In this document: positions 13,287 through 20,807 of the stretch, one piece after another
Layout: each line of letters opens with the position of its first letter
Numbering within the stretch: the first letter of the stretch is position 1
The notes under the pieces: generated by a model
The model's database searches: none
What the model was told of the DNA's origin: nothing
What the model saw: only the letters and a program-made list of their open reading frames with translations
Position numbers and translations under genes: made by a program
IMG/VR virus record: IMGVR_UViG_3300049846_000715
Location: 1 to 33,971 of that record
Origin: a virus
DNA: 33,971 nt
Direction: 5' to 3' (one strand)

Positions 13287-13879
13287 TATACTACTTTTTG
13301 ATAAACCTCAAGAGCAAATTGGCATATCATGCTTGTATTTCCAACCGGAGGAGTTATGTTGATTCCTAAAGATGCTCCTTTTTTCAAAACAATACTGCCT
13401 GCCGTTACTTGTATTGTTGATCCTTGGGTTGATGATACTTGGGCAATGGTTCCAATTGCATCAGCTCCATCTGTAAACGTTGAACCGGTTGCTCCCTTAT
13501 ATGCAAGGGCTGAAATTGTGTTGTTGCTGCCAAAGTTCCTATTTACGTTTATTGATACACTTGTTGCTCCTGATACAATTGTTCCGGCTGATGGGTTTCT
13601 TAAAACCTCAACAAAAAGGTTTCCGGCTCCTCCTGTTGTTGTTCCTAAAATGTAAAACAATTTATCAACAATTATATCATTATCCCCTGTATTTTTCAGG
13701 TATAAAACAGCCGTTTTTGTTGCATTTGTTAAAGTAATATTTCCCGTATTGATGTTGAAGCCCGTTCCGTTTATCGTACTGAGTTTGCTCTCATCTTGTG
13801 TAACTGATTCGGTTTTCAGCCTGTTATTTGATACTTCTGCTGTTTGGCCTGTTTTGCCATCTGTGATGTAAAAATTCAT
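13286..13879 (-). CDS. Putative virion structural or decoration protein (197 aa)
   Basis: A 197-residue beta-sandwich-looking protein with I-T-L-T-N-A-T-K-T-A-V-L-Y-L-K-N-T-G and V-S-I-N-V-N-R-N-F-G-S-N-N segments typical of exposed virion proteins. There is no signal peptide. It forms a pair with the downstream ORF and follows the 162-residue ORF by 1 bp. A surface decoration or tail protein is the best guess. Confidence 0.5.
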   Translation of the reverse strand: MNFYITDGKTGQTAEVSNNRLKTESVTQDESKLSTINGTGFNINTGNITLTNATKTAVLYLKNTGDNDIIVDKLFYILGTTTGGAGNLFVEVLRNPSAGTIVSGATSVSINVNRNFGSNNTISALAYKGATGSTFTDGADAIGTIAQVSSTQGSTIQVTAGSIVLKKGASLGINITPPVGNTSMICQFALEVYQKVV

Positions 13880-13880
13880 G

Positions 13881-14369
13881 TTATGTTAGTATTATGGTTA
13901 ATAGTTTATTTGTTTTGATCTGTTCCTTTATTAATGTTGTAAGCAATACCTCAATCCTATTGTTTGAATCAAATGAGGATATTTTTTGAATCAATTCTGT
14001 TAGTGTTTTTTCTGTTGCAATATCATTTGCAATTGTGTTAAGCTCCTCGGCCAATGCAATTTGCTCATCTTGCTTTGCCTCCTTTGCTAAATCAGTAGGA
14101 ATTGAAACCGCAACAGATGAATAAAAAAAGTTTTTGCCTAACTTTTCAATCAAATCATTTCGGCTCGTATTTGCCGGAGTTGTAACTTGTTTCCAATCAA
14201 ATTTAAAGGCCTCCCTTGTTTCCAAAGGAGCTGATGTATCTGTAATTACAATCAATTCAGGATCGGCTGAATGAGCAATAACATTCATTGATGGATCAAG
14301 GCTAAAAACCTTAACTCCATCATCAACAATAACCTTTCCGTTTGTATCTTTTACGAATGTTATAGCCAT
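13881..14369 (-). CDS. Putative structural protein overlapping the chaperone extension (162 aa)
   Basis: Unrecognised 162-residue protein. It begins with a beta segment (I-T-F-V-K-D-T-N-G-K-V-I-V-D-D-G-V-K-V-F) and ends with a helical, Leu/Lys-rich coiled coil (L-L-T-T-L-I-K-E-Q-I-K-T-N-K-L-L). Its ATG lies inside the last codons of the tail-chaperone extension (overlap of 10 bp), so it is probably translated by coupling to the frameshift product. Confidence 0.5.
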   Translation of the reverse strand: MAITFVKDTNGKVIVDDGVKVFSLDPSMNVIAHSADPELIVITDTSAPLETREAFKFDWKQVTTPANTSRNDLIEKLGKNFFYSSVAVSIPTDLAKEAKQDEQIALAEELNTIANDIATEKTLTELIQKISSFDSNNRIEVLLTTLIKEQIKTNKLLTIILT

Positions 14370-14578
14370 TTGCTCAAATTAATATCCTTGTTTTCTCCTT
14401 TACGGTCCATTGCTCCTGTAAACTTTAAAAACCACCATAACCAATTTACTTGCTCGGCCCAAGCCTGATCATCAAGCTCCTCGGGGTTTATCTTAAAATA
14501 GAAACGGAGCAAAATATTGTTTTTCTCAATATCAAGCCCCGCTTCAGGTAGTCGCCTCTTGTGCTTGCAAGATCGGAA
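14360..14578 (-). CDS. Tail assembly chaperone extension (T-like), +1/-2 frame
   Basis: A frame open from 14578 to TAA at 14362-14360. Its likely coding part begins near L-P-E-A-G-L-D-I-E and runs through L-L-R-F-Y-F-K-I-N-P-E-E-L to W-L-W-W-F-L-K-F-T-G-A-M. It overlaps the end of the chaperone ORF, is in the +1 (equivalently -2) frame relative to it, and has no start codon until an ATG only 17 codons from its end. This is the G/GT arrangement of phage tail genes, where a fraction of ribosomes frameshift to make a longer chaperone. Mu is reported to use a -2 shift. The exact slip site lies somewhere in the 35-nt overlap and is not obvious. Confidence 0.65.
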   Translation of the reverse strand, partial: FRSCKHKRRLPEAGLDIEKNNILLRFYFKINPEELDDQAWAEQVNWLWWFLKFTGAMDRKGENKDINLSKWL

Positions 14579-14837
14579 CTACTGCATTTGATGCACTCCT
14601 TAGATTGTCAAAGTCGTTGGTAATTTTTTCCAACTCATCCCCTCCAATGTAAAGGTTTTTCAATAGCACCTCAGTTGCTTGCAACTCATCCTTTTGAATT
14701 ATTTTTGAAACTGCTGAGTAGGTTTGCCTATCCAATTTTTTCAAGTGAATAGTGATCAACTCTGAGCCTGTTTCTCCCGTTGGAATTTCCAAGGTGTAAA
14801 CTGTTCCAAACTTTTGTTTTAATTCCTCAATTGTCAT
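14544..14837 (-). CDS. Tail assembly chaperone, short form (G-like)
   Basis: A 97-residue protein located between the tail tube and tape measure genes, the fixed position of G-type tail chaperones, which coat the tape measure during tail assembly. The sequence is acidic and helical (E-E-L-K-Q-K-F-G-T-V-Y-T-L-E-I-P; L-D-R-Q-T-Y-S-A-V-S-K-I-I-Q). A second frame overlapping its 3' end encodes the longer form. It has its own promoter-like box at 14860-14867 and the CAAAGCAAAATG leader, so its synthesis may be set apart from the tube gene. Function is assigned by position and frameshift architecture. Confidence 0.7.
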   Translation of the reverse strand: MTIEELKQKFGTVYTLEIPTGETGSELITIHLKKLDRQTYSAVSKIIQKDELQATEVLLKNLYIGGDELEKITNDFDNLRSASNAVVPILQAQEATT

Positions 14838-14867
14838 TTTGCTTTGTTTTTAGTTTCCGTAAAGATA
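14835..14867 (-). promoter_or_regulatory. Promoter-like box and conserved leader before tail chaperone
   Basis: Minus strand TATCTTTA (14867-14860) differs by one base from TAnnTTTG. The leader ends in CAAAGCAAAATG (14846-14835), identical to the leaders at 5526-5537 and 3770-3781. Confidence 0.4.
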
Positions 14868-14875
14868 CTAAAAAT

Positions 14876-15304
14876 TTATTGCCATTCAATATGAGATAAA
14901 ACAAGTTCTAATTCAACAGGGATTGATGTATCTCCTTGAGAGCTTGTTCTGCCGTTGTTCATAAAACGAACATTTTTCAAAACGTGTTTACGTGTTACAA
15001 GGTTTGTATCAACAAACATAACCACAATATCAAACTCGGGGATCTGATTCAATCTCCCGATTGGAGCTGCTGCCATAAGGCTTTCAACCTCCTCCATTAA
15101 CATTGTAATTTTTGCCGTTGGCTCAACTTTTCCGTAGCCTCTTGAAACAGGATAAGCTCCTGCTCCATAGATATTCTCCATGTTTTGTTTTTCAGCATAC
15201 TCAAGAGCCGTAATACCTACAACAGGAACTCCTAAAATATTTACGATAATATCAGCCCATTCATAAGATTTGCCGTTTATTAAAGGTGTTAAATTTTGTG
15301 CCAT
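14876..15304 (-). CDS. Tail tube protein
   Basis: A 142-residue protein immediately downstream of the sheath gene, the standard sheath-tube pair of contractile tails. It has the beta-barrel-type pattern and phrase G-I-T-A-L-E-Y-A-E-K-Q-N-M-E-N-I-Y-G-A-G, then P-V-S-R-G-Y-G-K-V-E-P-T-A-K-I-T-M, seen in gpM-like tube proteins that form the inner tube. Its C-terminal part is also beta-rich. Confidence 0.75.
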   Translation of the reverse strand: MAQNLTPLINGKSYEWADIIVNILGVPVVGITALEYAEKQNMENIYGAGAYPVSRGYGKVEPTAKITMLMEEVESLMAAAPIGRLNQIPEFDIVVMFVDTNLVTRKHVLKNVRFMNNGRTSSQGDTSIPVELELVLSHIEWQ

Positions 15305-15308
15305 TTTG

Positions 15309-16811
15309 TTATGCTATTTGAGTAGTGAATGAAACATTTACCTCAATTACATCAGCAACCCCAACAGGAACAAGAGAAACAGCAAGAGTGATCTTGCTTG
15401 TTGCAAGTACGTTTTGAGCAGGATTGATCGTAACTGAATAAGCTGATAGCTCGTTATCTCTCTCCATTTGCTCTAAAGCTCTTTTTGCAAGGCTCTCAAA
15501 GTAACCAATTGAATCCTCTGATAAAGTTCCGTTTGAGTTTACTTTTATTGGGCTGCTTAATGCAGGCAATAAAAATGCTCTCATATTACGAATTGCTTTA
15601 TCAATTGTACGGTTGTTGAATATAGTTGAAAAGTCTGAACTTGTTGCAATTGCTGTTGCTGAACTATTGAAATAAGAGCCATCAACTCCCTGATGTTTTC
15701 TCAGGAAAATATACCCTTTTAGATCAATATTGTTGATCAATGAATTGCTCAAAGTACGGTAATTTGTACCATTTGCAATTGCTAACTCATCAAACTCAAC
15801 ATTGGCAACATTAAATTTTCCAACCCATGCAATTGATTCTGCAACTGAACTCAAAGAAACTGCTCCCAAAGTAGTTCCAAGGCAACCGATTGATTTGCCA
15901 AGGGCCTTGTAAAGGCTTGCACCGGTTCCGGCATAATCTTGGCCAATTGTTGCTGAAACATTTTTATTGCTCAAAGCTCTCAAATCTGATAACGTACTCA
16001 GATCAGTAACTGCCGAAAAATCTCCCTGATGGATGATTGATAGCGGAGTATTTTGAGCCTCGCAAGCTGTTGCTTGAGCCTGTAAACTTGTTAAATGAGT
16101 TGTTGAAAATGCTGTTGATGTTACATAGGTTCCAATTTGGCGAATCTTGCCTTGTGCAAAATTTTGCATTGTAACCACTTCATCAAATGTATAAGAAACA
16201 GGAACAGCATAAATGCCAACGTATAAGTTGCCACTTGGCTGAACTCTGAAATACTCATCAATTTGATAGTGCATAACATCAATAAATGATGCTACTCCTC
16301 CCGAAAACTGAACAAGGGATGTTGTTGCCGTTCCAACAATAACATTGCTGATAACGTAACTATTTGCACCTACTCCTGTTCCTGCCGGAGCTGTTAATGT
16401 TACAACAGCAGATAAGTTTGATGCCGTATAACCATGCGTTGTTGTTCCTGCATTTATAGCTGAAACAATTGCAGCAGCAACTGTTGTTGTTGTCGGGGTT
16501 GCCGGAACGGTAGCTGTTCCAATTGAGATCATAGAAACTCCGTTGTTTACCTTTGTTTCAATCGTATCTCCTGCAACTCCTGCTCCCGTAACGGTAATTG
16601 TACCCGTTGCCTTGGTTTCTCCAATGTGAGTATTTGTGATTCCCAAATTCTCAGCCTCCTCAATTGAGAAAACTTGCTTGATGCGGCCATTGGATGAAAA
16701 GCCTGAGGGCAAAGCACTTGTATAAAATAAAAGGCCGGAGATATAGTCCTCTCCTGCTAAGGGCCTGCCTAAACCGCCCTGACCTCTATTGAAAATGATC
16801 TGATTGCCCAT
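15309..16811 (-). CDS. Contractile tail sheath protein (DUF2586-like)
   Basis: A 500-residue sheath subunit. The N terminus G-Q-G-G-L-G-R-P-L-A-G-E-D-Y-I-S-G-L-L-F resembles the DUF2586 sheath proteins of Bacteroidetes phages. The C-terminal part holds F-L-R-K-H-Q-G-V-D-G-S-Y-F-N and a conserved helix (I-D-K-A-I-R-N-M-R-A-F-L-L-P). Residues ~66-170 form a Thr/Ala/Gly-rich inserted beta domain (T-A-T-V-P-A-T-P-T-T-T-T-V) that is probably exposed on the sheath surface. It contracts to drive the tube through the envelope. Confidence 0.8.
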   Translation of the reverse strand: MGNQIIFNRGQGGLGRPLAGEDYISGLLFYTSALPSGFSSNGRIKQVFSIEEAENLGITNTHIGETKATGTITVTGAGVAGDTIETKVNNGVSMISIGTATVPATPTTTTVAAAIVSAINAGTTTHGYTASNLSAVVTLTAPAGTGVGANSYVISNVIVGTATTSLVQFSGGVASFIDVMHYQIDEYFRVQPSGNLYVGIYAVPVSYTFDEVVTMQNFAQGKIRQIGTYVTSTAFSTTHLTSLQAQATACEAQNTPLSIIHQGDFSAVTDLSTLSDLRALSNKNVSATIGQDYAGTGASLYKALGKSIGCLGTTLGAVSLSSVAESIAWVGKFNVANVEFDELAIANGTNYRTLSNSLINNIDLKGYIFLRKHQGVDGSYFNSSATAIATSSDFSTIFNNRTIDKAIRNMRAFLLPALSSPIKVNSNGTLSEDSIGYFESLAKRALEQMERDNELSAYSVTINPAQNVLATSKITLAVSLVPVGVADVIEVNVSFTTQIA

Positions 16812-16813
16812 TT

Positions 16814-17038
16814 TTATTTAGATTTTTTTGAGGTTGTTTTTTGCTCATCCTTTGCCGTTGGAGCCTCTGAAAGTTCATCATTCGTAAACTCAAAACATTC
16901 AATGTTTTTCTCCTTGGCATGATGAAAAGCAAAGTTTTTTGTTTCAGCAAAGAAAACATTTCCATCAGCCGTAACATATACGGCTGAGGATTTGTTTTTG
17001 TGTTCGCTTGCTATTTTATTTGCTTGCTCTTTTGTCAT
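16814..17038 (-). CDS. Small hypothetical phage protein between capsid and sheath (74 aa)
   Basis: A 74-residue protein with a beta-hairpin-like centre (S-A-V-Y-V-T-A-D-G-N-V-F-F-A-E) and an acidic-then-lysine-rich tail (K-T-T-S-K-K-S-K). A protein of this size commonly sits between capsid and sheath in related phages. Its role is unknown; a head or neck accessory is possible. Confidence 0.55.
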   Translation of the reverse strand: MTKEQANKIASEHKNKSSAVYVTADGNVFFAETKNFAFHHAKEKNIECFEFTNDELSEAPTAKDEQKTTSKKSK

Positions 17039-17049
17039 GTGCTTAATTA

Positions 17050-17970
17050 TTAAGCTATTTGAACTAATACTGCAATTCCTTTTTCATCAGTTCTCAATTT
17101 GGCTGCTCCAAGCATTACCAAACCGCTAAGGATAATACCATAGTACTCCGGTTTACCTCTTCCGTTATCTCCTGAATCTGAGAAAACCTCAATTTGTCCT
17201 AAAGCCTTAGCAACATAATCAACATGCCAAGCAATACAACCCATGTTATCAGTTGCTGCTCCTGCTGCTCCTACTGCTTTTAAAGTTGGAGTTGCATCAT
17301 AAACAACTACTGATGGACGAATCATAATATCAAAACCAAATAATTGAGCAACAACTCCTGTTGCTAAAGCATTTACTTGGAAACCGTTGTATGATGCTCT
17401 AACAATCTCGGAGATTGTGAATAACTGCCAAAACATTTCAGCTTGCATCAATAATTTTCTGCCGTTACGTGGTACATTATCCATATCAAGGCGTTTTGCA
17501 AGGTTTGCAATATCCTCCAAAGCAACTGCTTTTCTTGTACCGGTTGCTGATGGAGCCAAGGCCGTTGAGCTGTTTGCTCCACTTGTACGAACAATACGGC
17601 CTGCCGTTGAGGTTGCCCATTTGTTAGCTACAAAAGTACCAACGGTTTCAGAAAGGGTGTTGATGTGTTGGCCCATTACTGAGTTGCGTTTGTCATAAGA
17701 AACTTGCAAATCATCAAGGTTTGTGATCAAAATAGGATCAGTTGAATATTGATCTAAGTTGTAAGTTAAATCAGTATCAGTTCTTTGAGTGATTGTTGCA
17801 GGCAAAGATGAACGGTTGATTGCTGTTGCAGGATTTGCTCCGGCTTGAGGGATATGAACTGTTTTGTTTGAAACGAATCCATCATGAGATGTACTCATTG
17901 GAACGAATAAAGATTGAGAGTAAAGATTCTCTTGTATATCATTTACCCAAATTTCGGTTTGTAATGCCAT
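17050..17970 (-). CDS. Major capsid protein
   Basis: A 306-residue protein directly downstream of the protease/scaffold gene and upstream of tail genes. It begins with an N-arm and helix (E-I-W-V-N-D-I-Q-E-N-L-Y) and contains H-I-P-Q-A-G-A-N-P and Y-S-T-D-P-I-L-I-T-N-L-D-D-L segments typical of HK97-fold coat proteins of Bacteroidetes phages. The upstream leader is very AT-rich and carries a 17-mer shared with the gp36-like gene, fitting high expression. I see no sign that it is itself cleaved. Confidence 0.8.
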   Translation of the reverse strand: MALQTEIWVNDIQENLYSQSLFVPMSTSHDGFVSNKTVHIPQAGANPATAINRSSLPATITQRTDTDLTYNLDQYSTDPILITNLDDLQVSYDKRNSVMGQHINTLSETVGTFVANKWATSTAGRIVRTSGANSSTALAPSATGTRKAVALEDIANLAKRLDMDNVPRNGRKLLMQAEMFWQLFTISEIVRASYNGFQVNALATGVVAQLFGFDIMIRPSVVVYDATPTLKAVGAAGAATDNMGCIAWHVDYVAKALGQIEVFSDSGDNGRGKPEYYGIILSGLVMLGAAKLRTDEKGIAVLVQIA

Positions 17971-17984
17971 TGTTTTTTAAATTT

Positions 17985-18001
17985 TAATTAGTTAATATTT
18001 T
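17985..18001 (-). repeat. 17-nt element upstream of capsid gene
   Basis: AAAATATTAACTAATTA on the minus strand, identical to 26502-26518 ahead of the gp36-like gene. It lies 15 bp upstream of the capsid start in a short AT-rich gap. A shared promoter, translation enhancer or processing site is possible. Confidence 0.4.
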
Positions 18002-18010
18002 TGTTTTTGT

Positions 18011-19120
18011 TTACTTGCTTTTTTTGTAATACTCATTGTACATACGATCATACTCCTCACTATTGTTCTTGTACATATTCGCTAACTCTTTAGGAGCTTT
18101 TTTCTCCCACGTACGAATGTTCCAACCTGAACGATCCTCTCCTGATTTTGCTGCTGTTGCAACTTTATCAAGGATTTTTGCAGCCTGAACTGTTTTTGTT
18201 ACAACGATTGCATCAAGGGAGTTCTTAACGGTTTCAAAATCTTTTTTAGCAAGAGCAATAAAAGGCTCTTTTGCCTCCTCTTTGATTTTACCCTCTTTGA
18301 TAGCGTTTTCAACTAATGCTGTTGATTCTGCTGTGATTTTAGCATCCTTTTCGGCTGCCTCTTTTTCCTCAATCTCTATTAGCTTAGCCTCAAGAGCTGT
18401 TTTTTCACTCTCTAATGCTGCAACCTTAGCATTTGCCTCGGAAACCTGAGCCTCAAGAGCAAGTTTTTCTTGTTCAGTCATTTGGTTTGTTATTGGTTCG
18501 TTTATTAATTTGTTGTAAATCGTAACTAAGTTGTATAAATTTTTCCTGTTGCTCTCCTCAAGTTTGAACTCTTTTGCTGAGCTTTGAACCTCATCAACAA
18601 AACCCATTTTTAGGGCCTCTGATGCTGAGAGCCATGTTTCTCCATCCATCATAAAAGCAATCTCCTCTTGGGTTCTTTTACAACGGTTTGAGATTATTTT
18701 CACAAGGGTTCCCTTGATATAATTCAATACATCATCAGAAACCCCCTCCCCGAATGGGTTATGTAACATCAGGGTTGAATAGTCCATCATGCAACATTGT
18801 TTGCCACAAACGGCAATTACTCCTGCAATTGAGGCTGCAAGCCCATCAACATAAGTATTGCAGGGAGCTTTTGAGTTCAACATTGCTGATATTATGCTGT
18901 AACCCTCGTAAACATTTCCTCCAACTGAGTTGATCCTTATGTTGATTTTATCAACCTTTTCAACCTCGTTTAAATATTGGATTTGTTCAGCAATGGCTGT
19001 TCCGGAAATACCTGAGTTCATTGAGCCATCAGCATTGTAAGTTGTTCCGATCTGATCATATAACATGATCGTTGCAACCCCGTTTAAAACATTGTTGATA
19101 TTTTTCTCAATTACTTGCAT
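18011..19120 (-). CDS. ClpP-type prohead protease fused to scaffold
   Basis: A 369-residue protein. Residues ~1-190 are a ClpP/S14-type serine protease fold: V-D-G-L-A-A-S-I-A-G gives nucleophile Ser97, L-M-L-H-N-P gives His120, and Asp176 is a candidate third residue. Residues ~215-300 form an Ala/Glu/Lys-rich coiled coil (A-K-V-A-A-L-E-S-E-K) of scaffold type. The C-terminal end (Y-D-R-M-Y-N-E-Y-Y) would bind the capsid. The protease would remove the scaffold after assembly. The start is preceded by a TAATTTTG box (19133-19126), so the transcript may be nearly leaderless. Just upstream lies the divergent plus-strand gene with two operators. Confidence 0.8.
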   Translation of the reverse strand: MQVIEKNINNVLNGVATIMLYDQIGTTYNADGSMNSGISGTAIAEQIQYLNEVEKVDKINIRINSVGGNVYEGYSIISAMLNSKAPCNTYVDGLAASIAGVIAVCGKQCCMMDYSTLMLHNPFGEGVSDDVLNYIKGTLVKIISNRCKRTQEEIAFMMDGETWLSASEALKMGFVDEVQSSAKEFKLEESNRKNLYNLVTIYNKLINEPITNQMTEQEKLALEAQVSEANAKVAALESEKTALEAKLIEIEEKEAAEKDAKITAESTALVENAIKEGKIKEEAKEPFIALAKKDFETVKNSLDAIVVTKTVQAAKILDKVATAAKSGEDRSGWNIRTWEKKAPKELANMYKNNSEEYDRMYNEYYKKSK

Positions 19121-19155
19121 TAAAACAAAATTATTATAAACTATCTTTAAAAACG

Positions 19156-19193
19156 TATTTTTGTTACAACTAAAACAAATATTTGTTACAACT
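19156..19193 (+). promoter_or_regulatory. Promoter of the plus-strand gene with two operator-like repeats
   Basis: Plus strand TATTTTTG (19156-19163) matches TAnnTTTG. The 12-mer TTTGTTACAACT occurs at 19160-19171 and 19182-19193, 22 bp apart (two helical turns). Each copy contains the perfect odd palindrome TTGT-T-ACAA. The first copy overlaps the -7 box and the second lies between it and the ATG at 19200, the layout of autorepression. The protease gene starts 40 bp away on the other strand, so binding could also control it. Confidence 0.55.
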
Positions 19194-19199
19194 TAACCC

Positions 19200-19382
19200 A
19201 TGCAAAGAAACGTAAACAAAAAAGCTGAGAGTTTCAGAATAAAAGTAACTACCTACATTCAGGGATCAATAAAAAATAAATTTGTTGAGGAGCTTATTGC
19301 AAAAGGCATAACGGAGGCCGAACTTGCTCGGCAAATCATTGAGCAACATTTCAGCAACAAGCACTCAAGGAATATCTATTGA
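19200..19382 (+). CDS. Small plus-strand protein, probable ribbon-helix-helix or similar DNA-binding regulator
   Basis: A 60-residue basic protein, the only convincing plus-strand gene. A short beta-like segment (E-S-F-R-I-K-V-T-T-Y-I) is followed by two helices (K-N-K-F-V-E-E-L-I-A-K-G; E-A-E-L-A-R-Q-I-I-E-Q-H-F), compatible with a ribbon-helix-helix or a small helical DNA-binding fold. It has its own TAnnTTTG promoter with twin operators, and lies convergently with the fibre-like gene (overlap of 7 bp at the 3' ends) and divergently from the protease gene. That places it between the baseplate-J block and the capsid block, where it could adjust late gene expression. Assignment as regulator is inference. 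Confidence 0.6.
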   Translation: MQRNVNKKAESFRIKVTTYIQGSIKNKFVEELIAKGITEAELARQIIEQHFSNKHSRNIY

Positions 19383-20236
19383 GTATGTATGTTGAACTCA
19401 AACTCATTTATACCAACATAGGAGAGTGTAGTTGTACTCAGGTTTTTATACCTCAATCCTATCTCGGTTCCTAATGGTACGGAGTTCAATTGATACGTTA
19501 AAAATACATCCTTTTCTTGGTTGATGCTGTTTACTGCATTTTCAACAATATTCATTGAGGCAATAACAGTTGATGTTGTAAAATTATACAATTGAATCTC
19601 ATTGTTGTAATTGAACGGACTGCCTGCCGTATTTTCAAAATTAGTTTTAAATCTAAAATTCAATTTCAGATTTGATTGAGTTTTCCCCAATGTAACTATT
19701 TTGAATAAATCATAAATCTGATTGATTGCAATTGATCCCGATTGCTCAAAGAAAATATTGCTATTAAATTTAAAGGTGTTTAAAAAACCCTGATTGCCAA
19801 ATGTTGAAATATTATAACCGGAATTTTGAGAGGCAAATCTCTGAGCCGTATCATAGTTAAATGTAATATACTGCCCTGATATTGGAGCTGATGTTGATGC
19901 TGCCGAAACTTGCTCCTCAAATACGTTTTGAGTTGATCCGTTGAAAAATACCTTTGTTGATATTACAGGAGTTCCTCTGTAAATGTAAACAGGATATGAG
20001 CCTGTATATCCGTTGAACTTTAATATTTGGTTATCAATCCAACAAACTCCGGCTGCAATTGTTACGTTTCCCCCTCCGTTATCGGTTGCCTCCATGCCTG
20101 AAATAACATAGGCATTTAAGCTTGTTCCCTTGAGGATTGCCTCTATTGAACTATAAACATCATCTTGTAAAATTGTAAGATCATTCTTATAAAAAGGCAT
20201 TTTGCCTGCCGGTAGTGGGGATATAAATTTTTTCAT
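19376..20236 (-). CDS. Baseplate-associated or fibre-like structural protein (286 aa)
   Basis: A 286-residue protein with N-terminal F-Y-K-N-D-L-T-I-L-Q-D-D-V-Y and then a beta-rich region (G-G-G-N-V-T-I-A-A-G-V-C-W-I-D-N-Q-I-L-K-F), which is like the N-terminal region of baseplate-attached fibre proteins. The C terminus is all beta. It is the last gene of the baseplate-J block and starts 2 bp after the previous gene. A receptor or baseplate periphery role is plausible. Confidence 0.5.
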   Translation of the reverse strand: MKKFISPLPAGKMPFYKNDLTILQDDVYSSIEAILKGTSLNAYVISGMEATDNGGGNVTIAAGVCWIDNQILKFNGYTGSYPVYIYRGTPVISTKVFFNGSTQNVFEEQVSAASTSAPISGQYITFNYDTAQRFASQNSGYNISTFGNQGFLNTFKFNSNIFFEQSGSIAINQIYDLFKIVTLGKTQSNLKLNFRFKTNFENTAGSPFNYNNEIQLYNFTTSTVIASMNIVENAVNSINQEKDVFLTYQLNSVPLGTEIGLRYKNLSTTTLSYVGINEFEFNIHTQ

Positions 20237-20237
20237 T

Positions 20238-20807
20238 TTAGTATGTTGCTATATTGTTTGTAACTCCAATTAGTTTGTATTTGTTTACCTCTGTTTGTAC
20301 TCTTGCCGATCTCTCGGGGTTTGTTGCTCCTAATGTATTATAGAGAGCCAACGGAACCCAAACCGTAAAATCATAGGCCGGCAAATATTCATCCTCATTT
20401 GCAATGAACAGCGTATCAACTTGATTTGGAGAATCTCCAACATAAGCAGGAACATCTCCTGTTGATACATCAGTTAAATAAATAGTATCAAGCCCCCCAA
20501 CAAAATTCTCAATATAAATGAACGGAGCCGAAACAACTGCAAACTCCTTATTGAGAATAAACTCCAATAAAATTGTTTGAGAGTTATATTTTAGCCTTTC
20601 ATTTAACCCAAAATTATCTGAGCCATCAAGCAAACAAACCCCTCCATCATAGTAATAAACATCAATAAGGTTATCTCTGATCTCCTGCATTGGTGTTAGT
20701 AATGATTTCAACCAAGCCAATTGTTTTGATTGCCTCATAAACGGAGGCAACAGCCTCTCAGCTACAATTGTAAAATCAATACTATAAAACGACCTCGGAA
20801 AAATCAT
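20238..20807 (-). CDS. Probable baseplate protein downstream of gpJ (Mu gp48/P2 gpI position)
   Basis: A 189-residue protein whose start overlaps the stop of the J-like gene by one base. The N terminus L-L-P-P-F-M-R-Q-S-K-Q-L-A-W-L-K-S-L-L-T-P-M recalls gpI-type proteins that follow J. The C-terminal half is beta/loop. I rank it as a baseplate wedge partner by position rather than sequence. Confidence 0.55.
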   Translation of the reverse strand: MIFPRSFYSIDFTIVAERLLPPFMRQSKQLAWLKSLLTPMQEIRDNLIDVYYYDGGVCLLDGSDNFGLNERLKYNSQTILLEFILNKEFAVVSAPFIYIENFVGGLDTIYLTDVSTGDVPAYVGDSPNQVDTLFIANEDEYLPAYDFTVWVPLALYNTLGATNPERSARVQTEVNKYKLIGVTNNIATY

